Part shown: positions 16,200 to 25,748 of the stretch, piece by piece | Layout: every line of letters starts with the position of its first letter | Numbering within the stretch: position 1 is the stretch's first letter | Assembly: GCF_042743185.1 (NCBI RefSeq) | Contig: NZ_JBHYMS010000019.1 | Location: forward strand, 1 to 64,000 | From: Inquilinus sp042743185 | GTDB lineage: Bacteria; Pseudomonadota; Alphaproteobacteria; DSM-16000; Inquilinaceae | Direction: 5' to 3' | Length of the DNA stretch: 64,000 bases | Translations under genes and position numbers: made by a program | Notes under the pieces: generated by a model | Databases searched by the model: none | What the model was told of the DNA's origin: nothing | The model's input: only the letters and a program-made list of their open reading frames with translations

Positions 16200-16934
16200 A
16201 TGCACCGTTTCGCCCCCAAGGCCGAGGACCAGCCCGCGCTCCATGTCGCGATCATCATGGACGGCAACGGCCGCTGGGCGACCGCCCAGGGCCTGCCGCG
16301 CGCGATCGGCCATCGCCAGGGTGTCCACGCCGTCCAGCGGACCATCGACGCCGCGATCGCGCTCGACGTCGGCTACCTGACGCTGTTCGGCTTCTCGACC
16401 GAGAACTGGCGCCGGCCGATCCTCGAGGTCGGCGAGCTGATGAAGCTGCTGCGCTTCTTCCTGCGCGGCGAGCTCAAGGCCCTGCACAAGAAGGGCGTGC
16501 GGCTGCGCTTCATCGGCGACCGCGGCCGGCTGGCCCCGGACATCGTCGATCTCCTGGCCGAGAGCGAGACGCTGACCCAGGACAACACCCGCCTCAACCT
16601 CACCGTCGCGCTCAGCTATGGCGCCCGGCAGGAGATCAGCGAGGCGGCGCGCCGGCTGGCGCGCGAGGTCGCGTCGGGCGCCCTGTCGCCGGAGGCGATC
16701 GACGAGCGGCTGTTCGCCGACCGCCTGTTCACCGCCGACCTGCCCGACCCCGACCTGATCATCCGCACCAGCGGCGAGCAGCGGATCAGCAACTTCCTGC
16801 TGTGGCAGGCGGCCTATGCCGAGCTGGTCTTCGTCGACACGCTGTGGCCGGATTTCGGCCATGCCGACCTGGAGTCCGCCCTCGCCGAGTTCCGGCGACG
16901 GGAACGTCGTTATGGCGCTGTCGGTGGCCAATAG
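16200..16934 (+). CDS. uppS: Isoprenyl transferase (undecaprenyl diphosphate synthase)
   Basis: A 244-aa cis-prenyltransferase that extends FPP with IPP to the C55 carrier lipid for peptidoglycan and polysaccharide. Motifs: VAIIMDGNGRWA (catalytic Asp near residue 21), GHRQGV, GFSTENWRRP, and RTSGEQRISNFLLWQAAYAEL near the C-terminus. Its end overlaps the cdsA start by 23 bp. Confidence 0.97.
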   Translation: MHRFAPKAEDQPALHVAIIMDGNGRWATAQGLPRAIGHRQGVHAVQRTIDAAIALDVGYLTLFGFSTENWRRPILEVGELMKLLRFFLRGELKALHKKGVRLRFIGDRGRLAPDIVDLLAESETLTQDNTRLNLTVALSYGARQEISEAARRLAREVASGALSPEAIDERLFADRLFTADLPDPDLIIRTSGEQRISNFLLWQAAYAELVFVDTLWPDFGHADLESALAEFRRRERRYGAVGGQ

Positions 16935-17739
16935 CCCTCAAGCGAAGCGCAGCAACCTCTCGCTGCGGATCCTCTCCAGCCTCGTTCTCGGACCGCTGAT
17001 CCTCGCCGCCGTCTATGTAGGCCGATGGGAGTTCGCGGTGATCGTCGCGCTGCTCGGCGTGCTCGGGGTCGACGAATGGCTGCGGCTGGTGCTGCGGCGG
17101 CGGCCGCCCGGCTGGGTCCGGGTGTCCGCCGGCCTCGGAATTCTCGCCGTGACCGTCGCCACAGGCTGCGCCGGCGCCGTCGCCGGCCTGATCGTGCTGG
17201 CCGCGGCGACGGCGGCCTTCGACGTCGCCGTCAACCTGCGCCTCGGCACGCCCGGCCGGATGCCGGCGCTGGGGCTGCCCTATCTCGGCCTGACGGTGGT
17301 CGCGCTGCTGCATCTGCGCCAGGATGGCTGGCAGCCGGTGATCTGGCTGCTGCTGGTGGTCTGGGCCACGGATATCGGCGGCTACATCTTCGGCCGCTGG
17401 ATCGGCGGGCCCAGGCTGGCGCCGCGGCTGAGCCCGAAGAAGACCTGGGCCGGGCTGATCGGCGGGGCCGGCCTGGCGGCCGTGGCCGGCGCCGCCGCGA
17501 TCGCGGTGCTGCACCGCGCCGGTGCGGCGATCCTCGCCGTCCCCGGTGCCGCGCTGCTCGCCCTGGTGGCGCAGGCCGGGGACCTCGCCGAATCCGCGGT
17601 CAAGCGCCACTACGGCGTCAAGGACAGCGGCGATCTGATCCCCGGCCATGGCGGCGTGCTAGACCGGATCGACGGCCTGCTGGCCGCGGCGCCGTTTTTC
17701 GCCCTGTTCACAGCCCTTTTGGATGCGTCTTTCAGATGA
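16912..17739 (+). CDS. cdsA: Phosphatidate cytidylyltransferase
   Basis: A 275-aa inner-membrane enzyme making CDP-diacylglycerol for phospholipid synthesis. Several hydrophobic helices are present. The signature SAVKRHYGVKDSGDLIPGHG, continuing GVLDRIDG, lies near the C-terminus. ATG 16912 is chosen because it begins a family-like basic N-terminus ahead of the first membrane helix. It overlaps the uppS end and its TGA overlaps the dxr ATG (ATGA). Confidence 0.96.
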   Translation: MALSVANSPQAKRSNLSLRILSSLVLGPLILAAVYVGRWEFAVIVALLGVLGVDEWLRLVLRRRPPGWVRVSAGLGILAVTVATGCAGAVAGLIVLAAATAAFDVAVNLRLGTPGRMPALGLPYLGLTVVALLHLRQDGWQPVIWLLLVVWATDIGGYIFGRWIGGPRLAPRLSPKKTWAGLIGGAGLAAVAGAAAIAVLHRAGAAILAVPGAALLALVAQAGDLAESAVKRHYGVKDSGDLIPGHGGVLDRIDGLLAAAPFFALFTALLDASFR

Positions 17740-18896
17740 TCTCGGCCCCATCCCCGGAGGCTCCGCGCTCCGTCACCATCCTCGGCGCCACCGGTTCGGT
17801 CGGCGCCAGCACCGTCGACCTCATCGGCCGGTCGCCGGAGCGCTTCACGGTCGAGGCGGTGACGGCCAACAGGGATGCGGAGCGGCTGGCGGCGATCGCC
17901 CGGCAGCTCGGCGCCCGCTACGCCGCCGTGGCGGACGAGGCGGCCTATCCGGCGCTGAAGGCCGCCCTGTCCGGCAGCGGCATCGAGGCCGCGGGCGGCG
18001 CGGAGGCGGTGGTGGCGGCTGCGGCCCGGCCGGCGGAATGGGTGATGGGCGCGATCGTCGGCGCCGCCGGCCTGCAGCCGATCCTGACCGCGATCCGGCG
18101 CGGCGCCATGGTCGCCTTCGCCAACAAGGAGTGCCTGGTCTGCGCCGGCGAGCTGATGATGGCCGAGGTGCGGCGGCACGGCGCCACGCTGCTGCCGGTG
18201 GACAGCGAGCACAACGCCATCTTCCAGGTGTTCCAGCCCGGCGAGAAGGTGCGGCGGCTGATCCTGACCGCCTCCGGCGGACCGTTCCGGGAATGGAGCC
18301 GCGAGCGCATGGCGGCGGCCACGCCGGCCCAGGCGGTGGCGCATCCGAACTGGAGCATGGGCGCCAAGATCTCGGTCGACAGCGCCACCCTGATGAACAA
18401 GGGGCTCGAGCTGATCGAGGCGTCGCACCTCTTCGCCATGCCGGAGGACCGGATCGAGATCGTGGTCCATCCGCAGTCGGTGATCCACAGTCTGGTCGAC
18501 TACGCCGACGGCTCGGTGCTGGCCCAGCTGGGGGTGCCCGACATGCGGGTGCCGATCGCCTACACCCTGGCCTGGCCGGAGCGGATGGAGACGCCCTGCG
18601 CCGCGCTGGACCTGGCCCGGATCGCCCGGCTGGACTTCCAGCACCCGGACCCCGAGCGGTTCCCGGCGCTGCGGCTGACCCGGGAGTGCCTGCGGCAGGG
18701 CGGCTCGGCCGCGACCGTGCTGAACGCCGCCAACGAGGTGGCGGTGGCGGCGTTCCTGGAGGGGCGGATCGGCTTCCTCGACATCGAGCGCATCGTCGAA
18801 GGCACCCTTGCCATGATTCCGGCACAAGCTGTGGCGACTCTGGACGAGGTGTTCGCCATCGACGCAGAGGCGCGACGGCGCGCCTCTGCGCTTTGA
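17736..18896 (+). CDS. dxr: 1-deoxy-D-xylulose 5-phosphate reductoisomerase
   Basis: A 386-aa NADPH-dependent enzyme of the MEP isoprenoid pathway. NADPH-binding GATGSVGASTVDL is at about residues 18-30. Substrate and metal segments NKECLVCAGELM, LPVDSEHNAIFQ, TASGGPF and NWSMGAKISVDSATLMNKG are all intact. ATG 17736 overlaps the cdsA stop. Product feeds the carrier lipid made by UppS. Confidence 0.97.
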   Translation: MISAPSPEAPRSVTILGATGSVGASTVDLIGRSPERFTVEAVTANRDAERLAAIARQLGARYAAVADEAAYPALKAALSGSGIEAAGGAEAVVAAAARPAEWVMGAIVGAAGLQPILTAIRRGAMVAFANKECLVCAGELMMAEVRRHGATLLPVDSEHNAIFQVFQPGEKVRRLILTASGGPFREWSRERMAAATPAQAVAHPNWSMGAKISVDSATLMNKGLELIEASHLFAMPEDRIEIVVHPQSVIHSLVDYADGSVLAQLGVPDMRVPIAYTLAWPERMETPCAALDLARIARLDFQHPDPERFPALRLTRECLRQGGSAATVLNAANEVAVAAFLEGRIGFLDIERIVEGTLAMIPAQAVATLDEVFAIDAEARRRASAL

Positions 18897-18944
18897 ATTC
18901 GCGGGCGAGCGGGCCTACATAGGCCCTCTGGCCGAGAGGACCAT

Positions 18945-20060
18945 ATGACGCTGTTCACCTATCTGATCCCGTTCCTGGTCGTGCTGACCGTCCTCGTCTT
19001 CGTGCACGAGTTCGGCCACTACTGGGTCGCCCGCCGCAACGGGGTGCGGGTCGAGACCTTCTCGATCGGCTTCGGGCCGGAGCTGTTCGGCTTCAACGAC
19101 CGGCACGGCACCCGCTGGAAGTTCAGCGTCGTGCCGCTCGGCGGCTACGTGAAGATGTTCGGCGACGCCGACGCGGCGTCCAGCCCGGCGAGCGCGGCGC
19201 TGGACGGCATGAACGAAGACCAGCGGGCGGTGTCGTTCCACCACAAGCCGGTGGGCCAGCGCGCCGCCATCGCCGCCGCCGGGCCGATCGCGAATTTCCT
19301 GTTCTCGATCGTCGCCCTGTTCTTCCTGTTCCTGATCGGCGGCCATCCCTTCCCGCCGGCGGTGGTGGGCGATGTCTCGGCCGGCGGCGCCGCGGCCGAG
19401 GCCGGGGTCCGGTCGGGGGACCGGATCACCAGCATCGACGGCACTGCGGTCGACCGCTTCGCCGAGCTCGGCATCGCGGTCCGCAACGGCGGCGGCAAGG
19501 CCGTGACGATCGGCATCGACCGCGACGGCGAGGCGCTGAGCTTCGCCCTGACCCCGCGGCAGGAGACGGTGCCGACGACCGATGGCGGTTCGGCCACCAT
19601 CTGGCGCCTCGGCATCGCCGCCGACACCGGGCCCTATGGCGTCGCCGAAGCGGCGCGGATGTCGGTCAGCGAGAGCTGGGAGATCGTGTCGATGACCGCC
19701 TCGGCGCTCGGCCAGATGGTCTCCGGCCAGCGCGGCACCGAGGATCTCGGCGGCCCGATCCGCATCGCCCAGATGTCGGGCGAGGTCTACCAGGTCGGCA
19801 TCGTGGCGCTGCTCTGGTTCATGGCGATCCTGTCGATCAATCTCGGCCTGATCAACCTGGTGCCGATCCCGATGCTGGACGGCGGCCACCTGCTGTTCTG
19901 CGCGATCGAGGCGCTCCGCGGCCGTCCGCTCGGCGCGCGCGCCCAAGAATACGGTTTCCGCCTTGGGCTTGCTTTGGTATTAACCCTGATGCTCTTCGCG
20001 ACCTGGAACGACCTGGTCCAACTCAAGGTAGTGGCCTTTTTCAAAGGCTTGGTGTCCTGA
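18945..20060 (+). CDS. rseP: RIP metalloprotease RseP
   Basis: A 371-aa site-2 protease of the inner membrane. HEFGH at about residues 22-26 is the zinc HEXXH motif. A PDZ-like region (VVGDVSAGGAAAEAGVRSGD, about 141-160) lies in the middle and NLVPIPMLDGGHL near residues 303-315 supplies the third ligand. It cleaves anti-sigma factors or remnant signal peptides. Only one PDZ is obvious by eye. Its neighbour bamA is the classic partner in envelope stress control. Confidence 0.96.
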   Translation: MTLFTYLIPFLVVLTVLVFVHEFGHYWVARRNGVRVETFSIGFGPELFGFNDRHGTRWKFSVVPLGGYVKMFGDADAASSPASAALDGMNEDQRAVSFHHKPVGQRAAIAAAGPIANFLFSIVALFFLFLIGGHPFPPAVVGDVSAGGAAAEAGVRSGDRITSIDGTAVDRFAELGIAVRNGGGKAVTIGIDRDGEALSFALTPRQETVPTTDGGSATIWRLGIAADTGPYGVAEAARMSVSESWEIVSMTASALGQMVSGQRGTEDLGGPIRIAQMSGEVYQVGIVALLWFMAILSINLGLINLVPIPMLDGGHLLFCAIEALRGRPLGARAQEYGFRLGLALVLTLMLFATWNDLVQLKVVAFFKGLVS

Positions 20061-20178
20061 GCCGGGACGTGTTACCGGATCGCGGCGGGGGTGACTCGCC
20101 GGGATCCGCAGCCGCTGACGCTGGGGGCGGCGGTCGTTCGTCAAACCTCTCGCGCCCGGTCTGTCGGGGGCGAAAGGC

Positions 20179-22503
20179 ATGGGTGTGAGTTTGAGGGGAA
20201 AGCAGAAACCGATGTCGACCGTGACCTCCCGACTCTGGCTCGCGGCCGTGGCGGCTGTCGCTCTTGGTACCGCGCCCATGGCGGCGCCGGCGCAGACCCG
20301 CGGCGGAGGGACCATCGCCGACGTCAAGGTCGAGGGGTCGCAGCGGATCGAGCCCGCCACCGTGATCTCCTACATGGCGATCAAGCCGGGTGACGACTAC
20401 AGCGACCGCGGCGTCGACGAATCCGTCAAGAGCCTGTTCGCGACCGGCCTGTTCTCCAACGTCCAGATCCGGCGCGAGGGATCGAGCCTGGTGGTGGTCG
20501 TCGAGGAGAACCCGATCATCAACGAGATCGCGTTCGAGGGGAACGACCGCTTCGACGACACCAAGCTGACGGCGGAGATCGAGGGGCGCCCGCGGCAGGT
20601 CTACACCCGGACCAAGGCGCAGAGCGACGCCGACCGCATCCAGCAGCTCTACCGCCGCAGCGGCCGCTTCGCCGTCGCGGTCGAGCCGAAGATCATCCAG
20701 CTCGACCAGAATCGCGTGAACCTGGTGTTCGAGATCCGCGAGGGCGATCTGGCCAAGATCGAGCGGATCAACTTCGTCGGCAACCGCGCCTTCTCCAACG
20801 GCGAGCTGCGCGACGAGATCCTGACCAAGGAGACCGAGTGGTGGAACATCCTCGCCTCCAACGACACCTATGACCCGGATCGCCTGGCGGTCGACCAGGA
20901 GATGCTGCGCCGCTTCTACCTGAACCGCGGCTACGCCGATTTCCGCGTGGTCTCGGCGGTGTCGGAGCTGGCGCCGGACGGCGAAGGCTTCTTCATCACC
21001 TTCACGGTCGACGAGGGCGAGCGCTACAAGTTCGGCAAGATCGACGTCAACAGCGCCCTGCCGGGCGTGACGCCGGAGGAGCTGCAGACCGTCATCGTCA
21101 GCCACGAAGGCGACTGGTATTCCAGCAAGTCGGTCGAGGATACGATCCAGGCCCTGACGACCTATCTCGGCGACCGGCAATACGCCTTCGTCGACATCCA
21201 GCCCTCGGTGCAGCGCAATCGCGAAGAGAAGCTGATCGCGATCACCTACGAGATCTCCGAAGGCCCGCGCGTCTTCGTCGAGCGCATCGACATCAGCGGC
21301 AACGTCCGCACCGCGGACGAGGTGATCCGCCGCGAGTTCGAGCTGGCCGAAGGCGACCCGTTCAACGCCTCGCGGCTCAAGAAGTCCGAGACCAACATCC
21401 GCAACCTCGGTTTCTTCAGCAAGGTCGACATCAAGCCGACCCCGGGGACGGCCCCGGACCAGACGGTGATCCAGGCCGCCGTGGCCGAACAGTCGACCGG
21501 CGAACTGCAGCTCGGCGTCGGCTACTCGACCAGCGACGGTCCGCTCGGCGACGTCACCATCCGCGAGCGCAACCTGCTCGGCCGCGGCCAGGACCTGCGG
21601 CTGTCGACCTCGCTCAGCGGCGTGTCCTCGCAGATCGACCTGAGCTTCACCGAGCCGTATTTCCTCGGCCGCAACCTCGCGGCGGGCGTCGACCTGTTCC
21701 GGACCACCCGCGACAACCAGAGCTTCAGCTCCTACGACGAAACCAACACCGGCTTCGCGCTGCGCATGGGCTATCCGCTGAGCGAGAACCTGCGGCAGAC
21801 CCTGCGCTACCGCCTGAACTACCGGCAGATCTCGGACGTCAGCGACGACGCGTCGCGCTTCATCAGGGAGCAGGAGGGCAACACGCTGTCCTCCGCGGTG
21901 CAGCAGACCCTGACCTATGACCGGCTGGACAGCCGCATCAACCCGACCGACGGCTACCGCATCACGCTCTCGAACGAGGTCGCGGGCCTCGGCGGCGACG
22001 TGCACTACTTCAAGACCCAGCTCAGCGCCGACTGGTACTACCCGGTCACCGACTCCATGGTGCTGAACATCGGCGGCCAGGTCGGCAACATCTTCGGCCT
22101 CGGCGAGGACGTCCGGATCAACGACCGCTTCTTCCTGGGCGGCAACTCGTTCCGCGGCTTCCAGACCGGCGGCATCGGCCCGCGCGACCTCAATTCCGAC
22201 GACAAGGACGCGCTGGGCGGCAACAATTTCGCCCTCGGCACCGTCGAACTCAGCTTCCCGCTCGGCCTGCCCAGCGAATTCGCCCTGCAGGGCCACGCCT
22301 TCAGCGATTTCGGCACGCTGTGGGGGTCGGACGATCACGGCGCCGGCATCGTCGACGACACGGCGCTTCGCGCCTCGGCCGGCGTCGGCGTGTCCTGGGC
22401 CTCGCCCTTCGGGCCGATCCGCCTCGACTACGCCTATCCCTTCGCCAAGCGCGACTACGACAAGCAGGAGCAGTTGCACATCAGCTTCGGCACGAGATTC
22501 TGA
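20179..22503 (+). CDS. bamA: Outer membrane protein assembly factor BamA
   Basis: A 774-aa Omp85 protein that inserts beta-barrels in the outer membrane. Signal peptide (LWLAAVAAVALGTAPMAAPAQ), five POTRA domains across about residues 40-430, then a 16-strand barrel ending in the typical C-terminal Phe (SFGTRF). RGFQTGGIGPRD is the conserved lid/loop 6 VRGF-type motif (here FRGF). ATG 20179 has AAAGG close upstream; ATG 20212 is an alternative giving the same mature protein. Confidence 0.96.
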   Translation: MGVSLRGKQKPMSTVTSRLWLAAVAAVALGTAPMAAPAQTRGGGTIADVKVEGSQRIEPATVISYMAIKPGDDYSDRGVDESVKSLFATGLFSNVQIRREGSSLVVVVEENPIINEIAFEGNDRFDDTKLTAEIEGRPRQVYTRTKAQSDADRIQQLYRRSGRFAVAVEPKIIQLDQNRVNLVFEIREGDLAKIERINFVGNRAFSNGELRDEILTKETEWWNILASNDTYDPDRLAVDQEMLRRFYLNRGYADFRVVSAVSELAPDGEGFFITFTVDEGERYKFGKIDVNSALPGVTPEELQTVIVSHEGDWYSSKSVEDTIQALTTYLGDRQYAFVDIQPSVQRNREEKLIAITYEISEGPRVFVERIDISGNVRTADEVIRREFELAEGDPFNASRLKKSETNIRNLGFFSKVDIKPTPGTAPDQTVIQAAVAEQSTGELQLGVGYSTSDGPLGDVTIRERNLLGRGQDLRLSTSLSGVSSQIDLSFTEPYFLGRNLAAGVDLFRTTRDNQSFSSYDETNTGFALRMGYPLSENLRQTLRYRLNYRQISDVSDDASRFIREQEGNTLSSAVQQTLTYDRLDSRINPTDGYRITLSNEVAGLGGDVHYFKTQLSADWYYPVTDSMVLNIGGQVGNIFGLGEDVRINDRFFLGGNSFRGFQTGGIGPRDLNSDDKDALGGNNFALGTVELSFPLGLPSEFALQGHAFSDFGTLWGSDDHGAGIVDDTALRASAGVGVSWASPFGPIRLDYAYPFAKRDYDKQEQLHISFGTRF

Positions 22504-22627
22504 TTGGCGGCACCCGTCCGCTTCCGCGGTCGCCCGACTATCCGCGGCGCCGGCGAAGGCCGGCGCCGCTTTCGTTGATCGGTGCGGGATCGCCGCCGCC
22601 CGCCAGCCGTGAACAGAGAGTGCGTCC

Positions 22628-23650
22628 ATGCCCGATCCGCGATTCTTTCGCAGCGCCGGTCCGTTCCCGCTCGGTCGCCTCGCCGAGATCGCCGGCGCGA
22701 CCCTGGCGCAGGGGGCTGACCCGGACCGGCCGATCGCCAGCGTCGCGCCGCTCGACGCGGCCGGCCCGGACGACATCAGCTTCCTCGACAACCGCAAATA
22801 TGTCGACGCCTTCGCCGCCAGCAAGGCCGGCGCCTGCGTGGTCGCCCCGGCCCTGGCCGACCGGGCGCCGGCCGGCATGGCGCTGCTGCTGACGCCCAAG
22901 CCCTACAAGGGCTATGCGCTGATCGCCCAGGCCTTCTTCCCGGCGCCGCTGGCGCGCCCCGGCATCGCGGCCTCTGCGACGGTCGACCCGGCGGCCAGGA
23001 TCGGCGAAGGGGTCGAGATCGGGCCCGGCGCCGTGGTCGAGGCCGGGGCCGAGATCGGATCCTTCTGCCGGATCGGCCCGAACGCCGTGGTCGGCGCCGG
23101 CGTGGTGCTGGGCGACCGCAGCGTGATCGGGGCGGGGGCATCGCTCAGCCATTGCCTCGTCGGCGCGCGGGTCACGATCTATCCCGGTGCCCGCATCGGC
23201 CAGGACGGCTTCGGCTTCGCCATGGACGCCGAGGGCCATGTCCGCCTGCCGCAGCTGGGCCGCGTCATCATCGAGGACGATGTCGAGGTCGGCGCCAACT
23301 CCACCATCGACCGCGGGGCCGGTCCGGACACGGTGATCGGCCGGGGGGCGATGATTGATAATCTGGTGCAGATCGGGCACAACGTGCAGGTCGGACGAGG
23401 CGCCGTCATCGTCGCGCAGGCAGGCGTGGCGGGGAGCACCAAGTTGGGCGATTTCGCCGTTCTGGCTGCCAAGGCTGGTGTCGCGGGCCATCTCACCATT
23501 GGTGCAGGGGCTAAGATCGCCGCGAATGCGGGGGTGATGCGCGACGTCGACCCCGGTGCGGAGGTGGTGGGCGCCCCCGCGATCCCGAAGCGGCAGTTTT
23601 TCCGGCAGCAGGTCATGCTAGCGCGTCTAGCCGAAGGGAAGGGCGACTGA
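22628..23650 (+). CDS. lpxD: UDP-3-O-(3-hydroxyacyl)glucosamine N-acyltransferase
   Basis: A 340-aa trimeric left-handed beta-helix enzyme, third step of lipid A synthesis. An N-terminal uridine-binding domain (to about 100) includes FLDNRKYVDAF. Many hexapeptide repeats follow, and the catalytic His is probably in MIDNLVQIGHNVQVG near residues 239-253. fabZ begins 1 bp after its stop. Confidence 0.97.
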   Translation: MPDPRFFRSAGPFPLGRLAEIAGATLAQGADPDRPIASVAPLDAAGPDDISFLDNRKYVDAFAASKAGACVVAPALADRAPAGMALLLTPKPYKGYALIAQAFFPAPLARPGIAASATVDPAARIGEGVEIGPGAVVEAGAEIGSFCRIGPNAVVGAGVVLGDRSVIGAGASLSHCLVGARVTIYPGARIGQDGFGFAMDAEGHVRLPQLGRVIIEDDVEVGANSTIDRGAGPDTVIGRGAMIDNLVQIGHNVQVGRGAVIVAQAGVAGSTKLGDFAVLAAKAGVAGHLTIGAGAKIAANAGVMRDVDPGAEVVGAPAIPKRQFFRQQVMLARLAEGKGD

Positions 23651-23651
23651 G

Positions 23652-24125
23652 ATGGACGGAGCCGCCGGCGACAAGAAGAACGTGTCGCAGCTGGACATCC
23701 TCAAGATCATGGAGATGATCCCGCACCGCTATCCGATGATCCTGGTGGATCGCGTGATCGATGTGGTGCCGGACGAGAGTTGCACCGGGATCAAGAACGT
23801 CACCATCAACGAGGGCTTCTTCCAGGGCCACTTCCCGCGTTACCCGGTGATGCCGGGCGTGATGATCGTCGAATCCATGGCCCAGACAGCGGCCGTGCTG
23901 GTGGTCGCGACGCTGGGCGAGAGCGCCAAGGGCAAGCTGGTCTATTTCATGACCGTCGACAGCGCCCGCTTCCGCCGGCCGGTGACGCCGGGCGACAGCC
24001 TCCGCGTTCACGTCCGCAAGCTGCACCAGCGCCGCAACGTCTGGAAGTTCGCAGGCGAGGTGAAGGTCGACGGCACGCTGGTGGCAGAGGCCGAATTCGC
24101 CGCCATGATCATGGACGATCTATGA
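23652..24125 (+). CDS. fabZ: 3-hydroxyacyl-ACP dehydratase FabZ
   Basis: A 157-aa hotdog-fold dehydratase of fatty acid elongation. PHRYPMILVDR carries the catalytic His (about residue 25) and GHFPRYPVMPGVMIVESMAQ the paired Glu. Lies between lpxD and lpxA as usual, balancing membrane and lipid A acyl supply. Its TGA overlaps the lpxA ATG. Confidence 0.97.
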   Translation: MDGAAGDKKNVSQLDILKIMEMIPHRYPMILVDRVIDVVPDESCTGIKNVTINEGFFQGHFPRYPVMPGVMIVESMAQTAAVLVVATLGESAKGKLVYFMTVDSARFRRPVTPGDSLRVHVRKLHQRRNVWKFAGEVKVDGTLVAEAEFAAMIMDDL

Positions 24126-24931
24126 GTTCTGTTACCATCCATCCGATGGCGCTGGTCGACCCCGCGGCGAAGCTCGGGGCCGGCGTCAAGATCGGTCCGT
24201 TCTGCACCGTCGGCCCCGATGTGGAGCTGGGTGACGAGGTCGAGCTGATCTCGCATGTCGTGGTCGCCGGCCGCACCAGCATCGGCCCGAAGACGAAGGT
24301 GTTTCCCTTCGTCTCGCTCGGCCTGCCGCCCCAGGACCTGAAATTCTCCGGCGAGAAATCGCAGCTGATCATCGGCGCCAACAACGTGATCCGCGAGCAC
24401 GTGACCATGAATCCGGGCACGCGCGGCGACAAGATGAAGACCGTGGTCGGCGACAACTGCATGTTCATGGTGAACACGCATGTCGCCCATGACTGCATCC
24501 TCGGCAGCCATATCATCATGGCCAACAACGCCGTGCTGGCCGGCCATGTGACGATCGAGGACCACGTCATCATCGGCGGCAACAGCGCCATCCACCAGCA
24601 CCTGCGGCTGGGGGCCCACAGCTTCGTCGGCGGCATGACGCCGGTGCGCAACGACATCATCCCCTTCGGCCTGGCGATCGGCGAGACCGCGACGCTGAAC
24701 GGGCTGAACCTGGTCGGGCTGAAGCGGCGCGGCTTCAACAAGCCGCAGATCCAGTCGCTGCTGGCCGCCTACCGCACGCTGTTCGACGGCGAGGGGCAGT
24801 TCGCCGAACGCATCGAGACGACGCGGCAGAAATTCGGCGACAACGAGGTGGTGCAGCGCATCCTGGCCTTCATCGACGCCGATTCCGGCCGCAACGTGAT
24901 GCAGCCGGCCCGCCGACGGCATGCCGGATAA
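24122..24931 (+). CDS. lpxA: UDP-N-acetylglucosamine acyltransferase
   Basis: A 269-aa hexapeptide-repeat trimer that starts lipid A synthesis. VNTHVAHDCILGSH holds the catalytic His near residue 122. GGMTPVRNDIIPFGLAIG and NGLNLVGLKRRGF are the C-terminal family segments. ATG 24122 overlaps the fabZ stop (ATGA) and the end overlaps lpxI by 11 bp. Confidence 0.97.
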   Translation: MSSVTIHPMALVDPAAKLGAGVKIGPFCTVGPDVELGDEVELISHVVVAGRTSIGPKTKVFPFVSLGLPPQDLKFSGEKSQLIIGANNVIREHVTMNPGTRGDKMKTVVGDNCMFMVNTHVAHDCILGSHIIMANNAVLAGHVTIEDHVIIGGNSAIHQHLRLGAHSFVGGMTPVRNDIIPFGLAIGETATLNGLNLVGLKRRGFNKPQIQSLLAAYRTLFDGEGQFAERIETTRQKFGDNEVVQRILAFIDADSGRNVMQPARRRHAG

Positions 24932-25748
24932 GCTCGGCATTCTCGCCGCCGCGGGCCCGCTGCCCGGGCGGCTGGTCGAGGCGTGCCGCCGGGCCGGGCG
25001 GGATTTCGTCGTCGTGGCCTATCGCGGCATGACCGACCCGGCCCTGGTCGAGGGCGGCGGGGTGCCGCATTTCTGGACCCGGCTGGGCGCCGCCGGCCGC
25101 TGGATCGACGAGCTGAAGCGCCAGGGCGCCCACACGCTGTGCCCGGTCGGCAACATCCGCCGGCCGAGCCTGTTCGAGCTGATGCCGGACTTCAAGGCGG
25201 TGCGGATCCTGACCCGCATCGGCTTTTCCTCGCTCGGCGACGACGCGCTGCTGACGGCGCTGCGCCGGGTGCTGCAGGAGGAGGGGTTCCACCTCGTCGC
25301 CCTGCACGAGGTGATCGACGACTTCCTGGCCCGGCCCGGCCTGCTGACCAGGACTGCACCGGACGAGATGGGCCGGGCCGACATCGCCAAGGCGCGCGAG
25401 ATCGCGCGCGAGATCGGCCGGCTCGACATCGGCCAAGGCGCGGTGGTGCAGCACGGCTACGTCCTGGCGGTCGAGGCGGCAGAGGGCACCGACGCGATGC
25501 TGCGCCGTTGCGGCCCGTTGGCCCGGCCCGGCCCCGGCGGCGTGCTGGTCAAGGCCAAGAAGCCGCAGCAGGACGTGCGGCTGGACCCGCCGACGATCGG
25601 CGTCACCACGGTCGAGCTCGCCGCCGCCGCCGGGCTGCGCGGCATCGTGGTCGAGGCCGGCGGCGCCATGATCATCGACGCCGAGGCGGTGCGGCAGGCG
25701 GCCGACCGGCACGGCCTTTTCGTGCTCTGCCTGGCGGAGGGCGAGTGA
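24921..25748 (+). CDS. lpxI: UDP-2,3-diacylglucosamine pyrophosphatase LpxI
   Basis: A 275-aa LpxI (DUF1009), the alphaproteobacterial replacement for LpxH, which hydrolyses UDP-2,3-diacylglucosamine to lipid X. Family segments: GILAAAGPLPGRLVEACR at the start, FSSLGDDALL, VVQHGYVLAVEAAEGTDAML and the C-terminal GVTTVELAAAAGLRGIVVEA. TGA 25746-25748 overlaps the lpxB ATG. Confidence 0.95.
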   Translation: MPDKLGILAAAGPLPGRLVEACRRAGRDFVVVAYRGMTDPALVEGGGVPHFWTRLGAAGRWIDELKRQGAHTLCPVGNIRRPSLFELMPDFKAVRILTRIGFSSLGDDALLTALRRVLQEEGFHLVALHEVIDDFLARPGLLTRTAPDEMGRADIAKAREIAREIGRLDIGQGAVVQHGYVLAVEAAEGTDAMLRRCGPLARPGPGGVLVKAKKPQQDVRLDPPTIGVTTVELAAAAGLRGIVVEAGGAMIIDAEAVRQAADRHGLFVLCLAEGE